Positions 22,700 through 35,400 of a DNA stretch of 64,000 nt are shown one piece after another. A program made the position numbers and the translations under genes. The stretch is taken from contig JABAKD010000025.1 in the NCBI GenBank assembly GCA_012845835.1, positions 2,701,153 to 2,765,152 of the forward strand, read 5' to 3'. Below the pieces are notes generated by a model. The model ran no database searches, was not told the DNA's origin, and was given only the letters and a program-made list of their open reading frames with translations. Each line of letters begins with the position of its first letter. The stretch's first letter is position 1. The stretch comes from Undaria pinnatifida. Taxonomy: Eukaryota > Sar > Phaeophyceae > Laminariales > Alariaceae.

Positions 22700-23480
22700 G
22701 AGGGAGCAATAATAGGGAAGGAGACGTTCCTATCTCAGCAGTAGTGCGACCGGTCCGTAGCATTATCGGGCAGCAAAAAAACCGCACGGCCCTCTGTACG
22801 CACGCGTTGAAACGTGTGCGTAGCAGTTTCAAACCAGCCGTATTTACGGGCAGCGGGGGTTCGGTCAACGTTTCGTTAGAAGCGCTGTGTAGGCCCTGTG
22901 CGGCAAGAGATGGGAGGTGTGGTATAGGTTCAGGGTAAAATAAGTAGTAACGGCGGCAGGCAGTAGAATAGGGCGTGAGGGGTTGGAGAAGGTAGAGGAA
23001 GCAAGAAGAAGGCAGACCTTCCTTAGTAAGTTTGATAACGCACAGTATCGGGAAGCAACATCGCACGGCCTTGTTTTTTGCACGTTGGAACGCGCGTAGC
23101 AGTTACAAACCAACCGTTTTTAGTAGTCATGGACATCGTTTTTTGCCTTTGTTGGGAGTGTTTTTGGGGGGTAGAGGTCTTTGTGTGGGCCTTTACCCTG
23201 GGAGGTGGCAGAGTCATGCGGTTATTATTAATAATGAGCAATGGCAATGCTGTATGCTAGCATGTGGGAGAGGTTAGAGATAGGACGTAGAACTGCAGAG
23301 GGGGCAAGGCGGCATGGAGACCTTCCTTGGTACGACCGATGGCATATTGATATTCAGTACCACCTGGTGACCAGGTATTTAGGAACAACGACAGAGCACG
23401 GCCTTTTCTGTGATACGCGTTGAAACGTTTTGAAACATGCGCGTAGCGTTTCAAATCAGTCGAGCTCGAACCAGCCATTT
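22700..23480 (+). repeat. Three diverged direct copies of an about 300-bp unit
   Basis: The block CGGG(C/A)A.CAA...GCACGGCC...GCGTTGAAACG..GCGTAGCAGTTTCAAA(C)CAGCC occurs at about 22765-22850, 23048-23122 and 23382-23465. Each copy is preceded by a GAGACCTTCC/GCAGACCTTCC-like segment. The period is about 280 and then 330 bp. There is no gene inside. Confidence 0.6.
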
Positions 23481-24773
23481 CATGGGTATGTTTCATGTAC
23501 GCACGGCGTACAGCAGCAATCAGCAACAACAGTGTAGCTTGTGCTGTGGCATTGCGGTTGCACTGCTGCTGTACTGCTGCCCGACGTCGTACTCGTACAT
23601 CGTACATTCTGATATTTGAACGGTTACAATGTTGGCGGCAGGATTATGGGCCAATAGAAAGAACCGCAGACGAGTTTCTGCCGCTTTGTTCCCTTCCCCC
23701 TCTCATAGGTAAAAGCCAGATTCAACATGAAACCTGTTTCAAATATCGTCAAAGGTCTCAAGTCTTAAGAGGGCACATCGGCGATCGGCGAGGGCTGAGG
23801 ACAGGCCGCAACGGAGGGAGCTCAAGGTACTTGCGCCGCTGACTTGATATGTGTTGCTGGTTCTGGTAGATTCAGCGCTGGCAGAACGGTAGGGCACAAT
23901 ACATCGCGAGTCGCTCAGGTGCAAAGATGCATCAATGTTTGCTAGCTAATGTTTGCAGAAATTTTAGGCGCCAGTTGGGGTACGAGCCCAAGTCGGTCGG
24001 CACAGGCTGCGCGACCAGGCATACGCATACCTGTGTTCTCGTGCGTTGTGCACTCGTATGCAATGTGTCCTCGATGACCATTAGCAGGCTGCAGCATGCT
24101 CAAGGTGGACTGTGTGTGGGCGGAGATATCGGTTGTTGTGGCCTTGAAAAGGTCTTGAAAACTTGAAGCTGCATCCAATATGAGCAGCGCAAGCACGCCT
24201 CGTGATCTGCTGCTGCCGCTGCTTCTGCTGCGGAAGACGGAGTCCACCTTAGGTTGCGCGCGGTGGGTTAGCCTTCGAGGCGAGCCTGTCAGCGGATTGC
24301 CGTCAGCATCCATGGCGGAACCCACCGAAGGAATCGCGATGCGGATTCAAACTGCGCGCGATGGGTTAGCCATCGAGGCGAGCCTGGCGGGAGATGCGGT
24401 CGCAGCAGTAGCTACTGGTAACAGAAGCCAAATCAAAAGGGCAGGGTTGCTGTTATTGGCGTTATGCTTTGTTTTCTTTGCTGGATTCCTCAGCATTGAA
24501 GCAACCAAGTGGGGCTATCACGTGGTAGGTAGGATAGGAGGGGCTATCATCGGGTGGGATAGGACTCCAGGTAGAACGCAATCATACAGTAGCTGTGTGG
24601 ATAGCAGTAGTACGAGGTTGATGTCTCGCATTAACTCTTGTCAAAAATCTAGAGTCCGTGGTCACACATAGGTGCTGGAGCCCTATTAATAGGAAGATCC
24701 GAAAAATCAAAGGAAATGGAATCAAAATTCGTAAGCAGTGCCAACAGCAGCGCAAACACCACAGCGTAAGACC

Positions 24774-25242
24774 ATCGCACCAGGCCACCCAGCACGCGCA
24801 AAGGCAGACAACACAGCAGACACGCAGACCACACAGCAGGCATGTCCCTGATGGATTTTGCCGGGAGAATGGTCGTGCATAGAGAGTAACAGCAGTGCCG
24901 TCGATGTAGAGGGCGGCCACGCCGACATGAGGTCAAGCCCAGCCGAAGAACAACGGCAGGAGGAGAAGGAGCACGAGCAGCAACTTCTTCTCCTGCGGTC
25001 TTTCGTCCTGCTGTTGTTTCTTCTCCCTGCTACTGCTGCTGCTGCTCGTGCTCCTTCTCCTCCTGCCGTTGTTCTTCGGCTGGGCTTGACCTCATGTCGG
25101 CGTGGCCGCCCTCTACATCGACGGCACTGCTGTTACTCTCTGAATGCACGACCATTCTCCCGGCAAAATCCATCAGAGACATGCCTGCTGTGTGGTCTGC
25201 TGTGTTGTCTGCCTTTGCGCGTGCTGTGTGGCCTGGTGCGAT
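24774..25242. repeat. Near-perfect palindrome, about 205-bp arms
   Basis: The left arm (24774-24980) and right arm (25041-25242) are almost exact reverse complements. Both contain ATCGCACCAGGCCAC.CAGCACGCGCAAAGGC, GATGGATTTTGCCGGGAGAATGG, GTAACAGCAGTGCCGTCGATG and CATGAGGTCAAGCCCAGCCGAAG (each 20-30 bases in the DNA). The spacer is about 60 bp. The few differences include one internal 'ACGCAG' indel and a CCC/CTC change. The arms are so similar that the duplication must be recent or maintained. A fragment of the short dispersed repeat (GTCCGTGGTCACACA...GCTGGAGCCCTA) lies just left, at 24650-24690. Confidence 0.88.
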
Positions 25243-25859
25243 GCTGTTTCAAGTGTCCGAAATGGTTTTATGGGTGTGTGGTTCTGGAGGCGGTTCGAGT
25301 CGTGCACGTTATTATTTGCAAGTGCGTCGTGCAAAGAGGGGTAGCCGCCGCAACTACAATGCGGCTCTCTCTCTACGAGTAGTAAACGAGTACAGGATGC
25401 AAATTGTATCAGACGTTCGGTGCATTGGTCCCATCTGATAGAACTCGAGGTTTGGCACGTTAAAGCTTTTCTGGTAGACGTTGCGATCCTGCTGTTTTCT
25501 TGTTCCCCACCAGCACCCAAAGCTGCAGCAGCAACATTGTCGTGTCTCCCGTCTCTCGCCTGTTGTGACGGAAATTATTGTCCGAGGGGCAAGTCACTCA
25601 ACCTCTCACTCTCTCCACCCTTGGCTCGCATTTCCAATTCATACGGTCCCAAATCCGGAACGCTCGACCGCCGTATCGCGACGAATACCGATAACTGACA
25701 CGTTGACGCCCACCGAACATCGCAGTCACCAGCTTTCAGCTCTTCGGGTGCCCGGCGCCTAGAGTTATACTCAGTACCCGGCCGAACACTGCTCGACGCC
25801 GATTTGGTTGGTTATGTAGCACTACCCATTGAGCGACGTAGTGACATAGATATTTCTTG

Positions 25860-26140
25860 TTGGTAATAAGGGCTCCGCATGGGTGCCGGCATGATGCCGG
25901 CACCCATGCTCCGGGTAGGGCAGGGCAGCACTTCGACTTGCTCGATTCAATATTCGACAGAGTAAAAACCGTTACCACACACATAGTCTCCGCGCACAGA
26001 ATCTAAAGTTATGCCAAGAAGTCGATATAGACTAACAATGGACTACTGCCGTTTCTTATGTGAATCCGATTCCGAGCCTCATCATATTTCGATCGAATAC
26101 ATCTGAACCCACGCAGACTGACCCTCTAATCTGGCCACGA
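25860..26140 (+). repeat. Full copy of the palindrome-cored repeat family
   Basis: The core at 25877-25909 is a perfect 16-bp palindrome around one base (GCATGGGTGCCGGCAT-G and its complement). It is followed by GGGTAGGGCAGGGCAGCAC, GATTCAATATTCGACAGAG, AACAATGGACTACTGCC, GATTCCGAGCCTCATCATATTTCGATCG and GGCCACGAAGAGACG. Related copies are at 18885-19040 plus 19590-19715, and inverted at about 60220-60490. Confidence 0.75.
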
Positions 26141-26403
26141 AGAGACGTATCGCATATGTACTGCACTTGGTACGAATTATATACGTAGATAGACTCCCAA
26201 TTGAAAAAAGACCGCATACAAAGACGGCAACGAAAACTCTTTGACAGTACGGGTACGCTTGGCAGTTTCCCCCTTCGTTTGCTATGTTTGCCAATCGTAA
26301 ACGTTACTTTTCTGTTTACCTTTCCGCGTCGCCCTTTTGCCAGGACACTTATTATTGCTACATTAATTCCACGGAACCGGGCGGGGGGGGAGGCGGGGGC
26401 GGG

Positions 26404-29400
26404 ATGAGCAGCATTCCGTGGGGTGGGCAGGGAGGTGGCTCCGCGGGAGCCCCCGTACCGCCACCGGTGACGCCCGTTAGTGGCAGTGCCGCCGGGGCAA
26501 AGAAAAAGCGAGGACCTTACCGGCCACGTCTCAAGGGGAAAGACGGGTGAGTGTATCTACAATGTCTACGCAATGTAACTTTGGCACCTAACGGGTACCG
26601 GTAGTTACTGCATGGTTGTTATTAGTTTTTGGTTGGGTGGCGGGGATACGACCAAATTTAACTCACTGACTTTGCTGCTGTGTTTATTATTAAACTTCTC
26701 ACGTCGAGCCACAAACGCACCAGTCAGGGGCAACGACGCAGAAACTCGGCATATTGCTGCGGGCAACTACAGGTAGCAGTATACCTGGTACCTGTAATAC
26801 CTAGCCAACAAAAACCAGTCGGTAAGTTACTATTGGCATAGTGTAGTCAGCCTACTCAAAACCTAAACAGTTAAGAGCCACACCACGGGCGGTGGTAAGG
26901 AGGGGGTACTTTCGGGCTGTAGACCTTCTGACAGACGGGGCTCAAGTGGGGAACCACAACAGTACTACGTTTTCTAGAGCTGTGAGTCGGAAGGATTTCA
27001 CGACTAGAAACTAATCGGTAGATGCCGTTAGCCAACCAAGTGACTTCACTTTCGGCAAGTCGACTGGCGATGCCAGTTGATAGCCAGCCGACTTGCCGAC
27101 TAAAGTCAGGCGAGCGAATCAGCCCCCCCCGACCGAGTGGGCCCCGGCCAAAAAAGAATAAACGCATTCCGCATTAAACAATCCTTTGTACGAGTATGCA
27201 AACCCAATAAGTCGGATAGTCGACACCTCCGGGAATCGACTCACTTTTAATACATAGTTGGTGACTTAAGTCTTGCCGACTCATTTATATAATTTGCAGT
27301 CCCATTTGCGTTTTACGATTACGTTTGCTACGTGCCTACGGTAGTCCGAGGGATCGGGTTGCACGTACATTTTATATTTTATGCCGTTTTGTTTTCGTTC
27401 TTGGGGACGGTAAAGGGGTCTTCATGTTGAAGCCTAACAAAAATGCACCCATTCTGCTTACCAGTATGTAGTTGTAATATTAATAATAGTATTCACTTCT
27501 AATATCACCTGGCGTACCCTTTGGTCTTCGAAGCAAGAGTTATTATTAAAGTAGGTAATGCTTATCTCGTCTACCTAGTTCTTGTTCCTTGTTTTGTACT
27601 TTTTGACAAGCTAATGCTTGCATCGCGAGCGTGTGCGTTTAGGCGTACACGGGGGGGGTGCCTTTGCCTTTTTAAGAGAAACATCGATTTCAGAGAGGTA
27701 ACATGACTTGGCATGATACTAGAAACTACTCGATTCCGACTTGAGAGAATTACCGATTTAAGAGAGGTCTACTTGGCTGCCCACATGCCTCTCCTAAATC
27801 GTAGCCGGGGGGGTACCTTTTTAAGAGAAACACCGATTTCAGAGAGGTAACATGGCTTGGCATGATACTAAAAACTACTTGATTCCGACTTGAGACAATT
27901 ACCGATTTAAGAGAGGTCTACTTGTCTGCCCACACGCCTCTCGTAAATCGTAGCTCCTCCCTGTACTAATGTTGGGAAACCCTTTCATCTCGTTCTTGTT
28001 TCGGACTATTGAAAAAAAACTTGTCTCGCTGGCAGAACCCTCTCGAGCTCCACGACTAGCTCGAGACGGAACACGTCTACTTCTGTCGGTGGCGGCGAAA
28101 CAAGCATGCCAAACATTCCTCGGAAGGGGAAGGGGAAACCCTCGCCAACGACGGGGACGTTCCTCCCACCTGACGGCGAGGGGCGCCTTCTGTCCGACCG
28201 AAGGCTCATCGATCCAGCCAGGTACACCACCATGACAATGGGCGAATGCGAGTTTCAAACTTGTGACAGCGCTCAAACCCAAGGACCGTTTTTTCGGTTT
28301 GCCTGAAGAGTCCGCTGACCGCTATTCCACACAACTTGGCGACAGTTTCAAATTTCTCACCGCGTGAGTTCCCAGCGGCGGACAAGCTATCTTAAATTAG
28401 TACTGCACGGGTCGCTCCGTGGTCTGTTGATGTGTGGCGTACGAGGTAGTTCATGGTTGCGAAACGGTTCGGGGGTTACGTAGAAGCAATTGGCATGTTT
28501 CTCCGTATGGCGTTCATATGCCTTGGGGTGCCCCTCTGCATACATATCATGTTCGGTTGGATGATTTTACAGTCGTCTGCGGATGTTAACTTTCTTTAAT
28601 AATATACTATCTGGACGCGAACGGCTCCCGTTCGAATGGTGGGCGAACTCGCCCTACTCTAGCCGCAACATACATATATTTGTCTCTGTGTGCTTTCGTA
28701 TTCGTTTTTGTTTTGTTTTTGTGCAATTCATGCCTATGACCACCAACTGGCGCTCGCCCTGCCCTGACTCCAACGTTCATATTTTGGTCCTGTGCGTTGT
28801 TTTTGCTTTTCGTGCGATACGTACGTTTGGCTACCAACCCTCGCTCACCCGCACGGTCACTCACACCCGACAATAAAAGCGAGAAGAGGTTGGTACCTAC
28901 AAGGAGTTACACGGTGGAAGCTACGGCGTTTCTCGACATCGTGAGCCAGGTTCACCACAGGGACACCAGCTGCCCCGCGAACATCGCGAGTGACGAGTCT
29001 CGCGCCGAGCGATGCGATGCATTCAGCTTCAACTGCTGGTGTAAAGACTGCGGGATGCATTTTCCGCGCCTAAAGGCGGCTGCCACGCCAATTTCGAGCG
29101 TTGTTTTCGGCATTCTCATGGCTGGGAGTAACATCGAGACTTACTGCGCCGCTCATAATTTCGCTGACATTGCGGACATGAGCAAGACCACTTACTACAG
29201 GGAGCTACCCAGAGTGCTGGACGCTGTGGGGCAAGTGTTCGATGAGGTTTTGGAGGAGCAGAAGGAGGCGTTTCGGAAGGAGGAGTGGAGGGACATGTGG
29301 GTGGATACCGACACGCTGTACTTTTCGCAGCACAAGGAGGAGTTGGAGGCTAAGGGGGACGCTTTCACCGGCATCGAGGTATGCATCGTATGGGTGCGGT

Positions 29401-32400
29401 GGAGAGCCGGTGTCGAGATTTTTTTTTTTCGATCGGTGATTCGTTGTGGTTTACTGGCTTCTGCTGCTGTGCTGGAAAGTAGCTACCCTTTTTTCGATCT
29501 AATCTCTTCGTGACGTGAGGAGCGGTGAGCCGTATTTATTACTTATGAGCGGCGTTTGGCAGGATCATGAATAAGAGAAATTCGGTTCAGCACGTATAGA
29601 GTAAGCTGTACCTACACATCAGGTAGCAAGAGCTAATAATTAATGGGTAATGTATAGCAACATGTAGTCTATATTTTTCACAGAAGAGAAGCACGAAAAC
29701 ATCACCATGTATTTTTCAAGTCTCAAGGCGTTTTTTCGATCTCGTACACTCGACTGCATTGCCTATATAGCCTAACCTTATTCTCACCCTGCACCCAACA
29801 CTGTCGCGAACACCCAGGAAGGGCGGTACGAGAACTCTACGCCGGAAGACATGGCGGTGGGTCTTCTTCTCACAAGGAAGGCGCGAAACGATCCGCTGGC
29901 GTTCACCGAGAAGGACGGCAAGACCTTGATGAAGGGGATAGAGGTGCGTCCCACCTCAACACATATATACGTGCACCACTTTGGTTGTTTCCTTTTTTTG
30001 TCCTGGGTTTTTTTCCCACTCCAGAGTAATTGGAGCCTATCCTGTCACCACGGACTTGGCTATGCCAGCTAATGTGAGAACAGCAACACCCTACTTGCCC
30101 CGCCCTGACTACGAATTCCCTTCTCTTTTTTTCGGCGGAATATATTGTGTATGAAGTCTTCATTTTCGTTTTTTTCCAGGACACCCACCCGACACTGTTC
30201 CGCTGAGTGTGGCTGCATCAGAGGAAACGTGTGCAGTTGAAGGTGTTGAGCTGTGCGGGTCTGTAAGTTGTACGGCAGTGCCAATCAAGATAGATCATGA
30301 AGAAGTATCAGCCCCGAAATATGTAGACCATGTAGTGGAGATCTATCTGATCTGTTCGGCGTACAGTAATTTTGTCGCGCAGGTGGCCGTGGACGGAAGC
30401 TACTGAAATATCTAAAGTAGGTCATGGCATAGACTTGCCCAGAAATATCTACATCATGCAACATATCCGCCCAGAAATATCTACTCCATGAAACGTACCT
30501 GCCCGAAAGATCTAGATTGTGAATTGGGGACCTATCTGATCTGCACGATGTGTATTTTTTTTGGCGCGGGTGGCCGTGGACGGAAGCTAGGTATACATCC
30601 GCCCCGAAATATCTAGATAATGAAAACGATCCTGTCCCGAAGCATCTAGATCATGAACTACATCCGCCCTGAACGATTTAGATCACGAAATGAAGACCTA
30701 TGATATCTGATGTGTCCCATGCGTGCTCATTTTGGGTGCAGGTGGTCGTGGGCAGAAGCCACTGAAATATCTACAACGGTAATACACCATGAAATACATC
30801 TGCCGCGAAATATCTAGATAATTAAACATACGAATCTGCTCCGAAATATCTAGCATCTACCATGAAACACATCTATCCCGGAATACTTCGTATATTGATT
30901 ATGAAAATAAGATGATCTGTCCTGTACTTGCTCCTTTTTGTCGCGCAGGTGGCGGTGGATGGAAGCTATTGCTCCCGGAACGGCATGACGTACTTGTGCA
31001 ACGTCATCCTCTCCGCCGAACGGTCTGCTCCCGGTGCACTAGACCGCGTGACGGTCCCGTTTGACATGGTAACCTTGACCCGTAGGACGCAGAAAGACGC
31101 GCCCCTCAAGGAGGTGTGCAGTCTTTTGCGGGACGGGTTAACGTGCTTCGCGCACGGGTCAGAAGCGGGGTGGAGGCAGAAGGTGACGCATGCTAGTGAG
31201 AAGCTATATACCCCTAAAACAAGTTGACCGTAAAACAAATAAACACGCAACCCCATGAGCGATAGCCTCAGCGTTGCTCCTTGTGGCCCGACCAGAACAG
31301 AGCTGAGACTTGTAAAAACGGAGATGTTCCAATAATTTGAGCTTGTAAAAACCATATCGAATAACAACAGTGTAAACCACGAATGCAATTCTATCTACAG
31401 TACCTGGTATTGGTTAGTCTCCCGGCTGAAGAGCTCCGTCCTTCAGAACTACTTTTGGCCAAAACTTGTCAACAGATGGGTACCCGGTTTAAGGGCGCAC
31501 TAAGTAAGAGAAATTTTTTAGACTCGAGAGGTGTCACGTCTTATGACGCTTATAATACAATCCATACGGTTGTGACTCCTATACTAAAACTTACCAGCAT
31601 ATGATAGCCACTCCGAGATAAGAGCGGCACGGATATAAGTGCGGTAACACTGGCCTGTTCCGAGGGGCTCTTAAACCGGTACCCCACGTTACCCCTATCG
31701 CCACACGTCTCAGGTCACCAAGGGGAGCGAGCGTGAGGCGTACGAGGCGCTTAACGTGAACTGCTATTCCAGCTCCGGGGTTCGGTTTTCGTTGAGTGGG
31801 CAGGCGGCTGAGCCTCAGGGGGGGCGGCTGTTGTGCCTACGCCTGCTGTTGTCCGGCTTTTACGTTACGCGGTTCAAGGTTGCCAACGACCTCGGCAACG
31901 AGATGGGCGATCTGTTTCGGGAGTTTTTCACGGAGGCCATCCAGCTCCTCGACTGGGCTCATGTGCAGGCGAGGTCAATTTGGCCTGTTTGCCCCCTCCC
32001 CCCCTCCCCCCTACGCGAGAACGCCGAGATGCTTGCCGGACAAGAGTTGTTGCCGTCGTGCCCGTTTTTTTTTTGGCGCCGTATCGTTCAGTACCACCAA
32101 TTGGGATGCCACGAGTTGTTGTCAACATTTATTTAGCCCCTTGGTCTTTTTCTTCTTTTTTTTCCGCCACGTTTTTTCCCCCACTCTATTTCCAAGTTGT
32201 TTGTTAGTAAAACGTGGGTACAAATGTAAGTCTTGTCGTCTTTGGAGGACGAAGTATGAACCCTTTTGGGAGCTGTTTTACGCAAGCGCAAAAATGACAA
32301 GCACAATTATACCAACCGTCCATGACTGCCATCGTAGATGTAGAAGATTGGAACCTGACGAAGGCTACGGTATTATACGACTTCGGTGTAACCCTACCCA

Positions 32401-35400
32401 CCCACTGCGTGCTAAGATGTGATGACGTTTTTATTGCAGGCGATCCGAAATTAAGCAAACCCTCAGTTAACGATGCGTCGACGGCTGATGTTGAACCTTT
32501 TTCATAGTGTTTTGCTCCCGTAGTGTTATTTTCCCATTTCCATCACCGCGGGAGTGGCTCTGCGCCCAATTCAACAGGTTTACAATTATAGTGCTGGCTC
32601 AGTGTTGCAAATATGTGTATGGCGGTGCGTATCGCCAAACCGAAGAGCATGACCTGTACTCGTAAGAAATAGGCAAAAACCATGAACTGTTGAAGACCCC
32701 CAAGAAATAGGGTAGCAACTGGCGCGTGTGGAGCTGAGCCGTTGAAAAAAGATATCCTAAAAGCGAATGAGTGCGCCCCCCTACCGCCGTACGTAGCATT
32801 GGTCACCTTTTGAGGCATATAGAAGAGCCCGATATATGTTTGCGATCAGACTGCTATACTGGTATATGATGTATGCGTGTCCGTAGTGTGAGCGCACAGC
32901 AGCTTCAAAGGGGTCTCGTATTGGTCACGCAGCGTGCTTGTCGTATAACTACTCAAGTGCGGACACCCAATGAGTTATCGCATCACCGGGCAGCCCGGGC
33001 CGCCTCGTGCTCGTGTGACCAATGCTGCACCGCTGTAGCCGCCGTTTTTGTGTTTCAGTTTCCCCCTCTGTAGTATGTGCAGGTCCCGTAGCCAACTTCC
33101 GAAAGGGTTGACACTTGGAATTAGACTCGGAATATTACCCTCTGAATTCCCTGAAGGGAAACATATTTATTGAATGATTTTCGCTTATTCCAAACGTATT
33201 AAAATTGGTATTAGTAGAAGGGTCAATGCTCCTTTCGAATTGCATCCACGGTTTAGGATAACATGACTTGGGATTAGTGTAGGATGCATTTTGCAGTGGC
33301 AAGAGGGTTAAAAGCGACGGAGTTTTTACTTTCCATCAAAACTCCACTTGTTGGTTCGTCTCATCGTTTTACAGAGGGATCTGAAATGCGATGTGGCCAA
33401 GGTTGCTCCTGGGAACGGAGACAGAATCGGTCGCGACTTTGGTCACGCCATTGCGGAGGCTCTTACGGAGTCGAAGAAGGAGGGCGGTTTGCCATGGGAA
33501 TATGGCTTCGTTAGGAAGTTTGCGCACATCACGTCTCATTTTCAAGGTAACAATAAAAATAGGCTGCAACTGGAGTCTTACCGGTGTGAAGGAAGAAAAT
33601 GCCCGCTTTTCTGTCCGTCCGCGCGTGCGTCTGATCAGTCATAATACCGTACGACTACAGAGGGCGCCCGCCCTTAACCTTTCGGCCGTCAGTCAGGCTC
33701 ATTTTGTCACGGTAAACTAGAAAGTTGACCGAACGAACGTTAGTCAGGGTTGGGGGCCACACTAAATCCCATACGCTATTGAGTAGTCAATATTAATATT
33801 ATAATGGTACCCAGTGGTCAATGGTGGTGACAAATAAAAAAATGAGCCTCGACAGCAATTTGACGTTTCTTGCTGCATACTGGTATTAGTAGCGGGCGCC
33901 TTCTGCATACATGAACCTGACCGGCGGCGAAACACGCCTTTTTGATTGAAAACTAGCCTTGTCTATAGTCTCTGATCCCCTCCACTAGTGCAAACATAAC
34001 TCCAAGTACTGTTCCACCAAAAAATGAGAGTGAGTTCTAACGAAGGAAATCATTTTCGTGTTTTTCCTCGCCCAGGGGACCACCAGTACTGCGGGAACGC
34101 GTGCGGGGGGGGTGGCTCCGATGACAGCAACCCCGAGGCTGGGGATGACGCCTCTGTGACCGGGAGAGCAGGGGGTGTTCGAGGCAAGGGCAAAGGTGGC
34201 GCAGCCGGCAAGATAAGCCTTGGAGACTGCGGGAAGAGCGCGCTGACGATAGCAAGCGCGAGGGTGTGCACGGAGGATGCCCGCGGCCACTTCAATGCGA
34301 AAACGAGACGAATGGACGAGTTTCTCTCGTGCGTCGATGAGCAGCTGCAACTTCAGACCGCCGTCCTCCCGGCGCCGACGGAGGCTACCCGAACCCTTTC
34401 GGCTCTGCGGGAAACGATAGCGATTAGTCGGGAAAAGTGCGTGGATGGGTGGAGCTTGTGCAACGGGCTGGTGGAAAGTCTTGAAGAAGCGCTAAGAGTG
34501 CTAGAACCGGTCAGTCGCCCTGCTTCGCCATCTTTTCAAACCCCGAAGCACTTTTTATTTCCGGATAAAGTACTACTTAATTGTCACTTTTTTTTTCCGG
34601 AAAAAATAAACAACGCCGAGGCCGAGCTCTTGGATCGCGCTGTGAGGTAGCCTAAGGTTGGGGTTAAGTCTGGGACTGGGATAGGTCGTGATTGGTAAAA
34701 CAAACCATAAGGATAGACGAGAAAAAAAGCACCACGTAAAAAGCCTAGAAAATCATACCTGGTGTTGTTTTTGGTGCTTGATCTGGCATGCCAAATGAGC
34801 CACGCTTCGTACAGGGACCTCGAACCGATGGGTGCACCCGCTTCTAAATGCGAAGTCTTTGGGGACCTCTCATGTATAGTAAGCGTTCTGTTTTGCATCG
34901 ACACCTTACGATCTGTCCAACATGGCGTTGTGTCGGGTCGTCTTTGTGGCCAGGCGGTGCACGAGGCGTCAGACCGTGCCAGGTCAACCCTGCCGCTCAG
35001 CGCATTGGCGCGTATAAGGGGAAACGTGGAAGGGCTTCACAGCTGGGAGGTGGCAGGAAAAGAGGGCGGACCGGGATACCGAGAGACTGACGGCCCGGCT
35101 TACCTGGTGACAAGACCAGACATACAGGTGCCTACCGTATACGACGGTATATATCACCCGGGACATTGTATATCACCCCTAGAGTATACCACACGGGTAT
35201 ACCGCACGGGTGCTAAATTGCTTCAAAACAACCACCCGATTATCGCCAGGGTACGTCGTAGATCACACCCATAGAGCACACCACACCGGGTGATAAGTCT
35301 TTGTTAGCGTGCTTTATTGCCGGGGGTGTGATCTACACCGTCGTATACGGTACTGATGAGATCAGACATGCAGATGCTGTGTGACAAGGCCATCCAGGTA

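Noticed and set aside
24180-24671. A 163-codon plus-strand open frame with a hydrophobic segment
   Set aside because: The frame includes an imperfect direct duplication (GCGCGCGGTGGGTTAGCC / GCGCGCGATGGGTTAGCC) and ends inside a dispersed repeat; no domain or neighbouring exon supports it.
34624-34650. INNAEAELLDRAVR as a final coding segment of the transposase-like gene at 34.6 kb
   Set aside because: No acceptor AG precedes it in the right phase. The exon at 36037 follows a good acceptor (TTATGCAG) and continues the coiled coil in phase.
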